Positions 6,040 through 6,125 of a stretch of DNA of 6,125 nucleotides are shown here, piece by piece. The number at the start of each line of letters is the position of its first letter. Within the stretch, counting starts at the first letter, position 1. Origin of the DNA: Bacteroidales bacterium (lineage in GTDB: Bacteria > Bacteroidota > Bacteroidia > Bacteroidales > UBA10428); contig DNTK01000166.1 in the NCBI GenBank assembly GCA_003508755.1, forward strand, positions 1-6,125, written 5' to 3'. The notes under the pieces are model-generated. The model did no database searches and was not told the DNA's origin. It was given only the letters and a program-made list of their open reading frames with translations. Made by a program: the position numbers and the translations under genes.

Positions 6040-6125
6040 TTAACTCAATTGAAACTCCTCCCTGAGTGGAAAATCAGAAGCTGAATACTGTTTATCCTTA
6101 TCAAGGAGCTCCTCGCTGCAAAACC
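6040..6125 (-). CDS. Possible C-terminal end of an unidentified gene (partial)
   Basis: On the minus strand, one frame is open from the right window edge to a TAA at 6042-6040, giving 27 residues: FCSEELLDKDKQYSASDF, then PLREEFQLS. The charged, mixed composition looks like an ordinary soluble protein tail, but an open run this short is expected by chance about a quarter of the time. No family is recognisable. If real, it lies 32 bases upstream of the GT-C gene on the same strand and the two could share a transcript. Confidence 0.35.
   Translation of the reverse strand, partial: FCSEELLDKDKQYSASDFPLREEFQLS

Overview
The window looks like chromosomal DNA from a member of the Bacteroidota, probably of the Bacteroidales/Marinilabiliales kind. 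The clues are moderately AT-rich DNA, genes without clear Shine-Dalgarno sequences, several intergenic matches to the TAnnTTTG -7 element used by Bacteroidota housekeeping sigma factor, a class II lysyl-tRNA synthetase with an extra C-terminal domain, and a membrane-anchored MutS-like protein of a type I associate with this phylum. The genus cannot be named from the sequence. I see no mobile element, CRISPR array, tRNA or rRNA.

Layout. Positions 1-1216 (minus strand) hold a two-gene unit: a SAM-methyltransferase-like protein, then the N-terminal part of a MutS-like membrane protein that runs off the left edge. The two overlap by one base (TAATG). A 194-base divergent region follows. It carries a housekeeping-type promoter match, a small palindrome and a good candidate sigma-54 (-24/-12) promoter, all pointing at a secreted protein of unknown function (1411-1974, plus). 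That gene converges on a small four-helix membrane protein (2033-2398, minus), with a bidirectional hairpin terminator between them. A second divergent region of 198 bases carries a strong TATCTTTG promoter for lysS (2597-4318, plus). lysS converges on a GT-C type membrane glycosyltransferase (4520-6007, minus). Between them lie a second bidirectional terminator and a promoter-like element with an overlapping perfect inverted repeat, which together could define a small RNA of about 60 nt. At the right edge, a reading frame open to the window end (6040-6125, minus) may be the tail of another gene upstream of the glycosyltransferase.

How the genes relate. This is mostly a mixed housekeeping neighbourhood of single-gene units: translation (lysS), envelope glycan synthesis (GT-C) and two envelope proteins of unknown role. 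Only the methyltransferase-like/MutS-like pair looks like a true operon. No full novel system is evident. The points most worth checking are the sigma-54-type promoter, the possible small RNA downstream of lysS, a CCTG-N-CAG motif shared by two intergenic regions, and the coupled methyltransferase/MutS-like pair.
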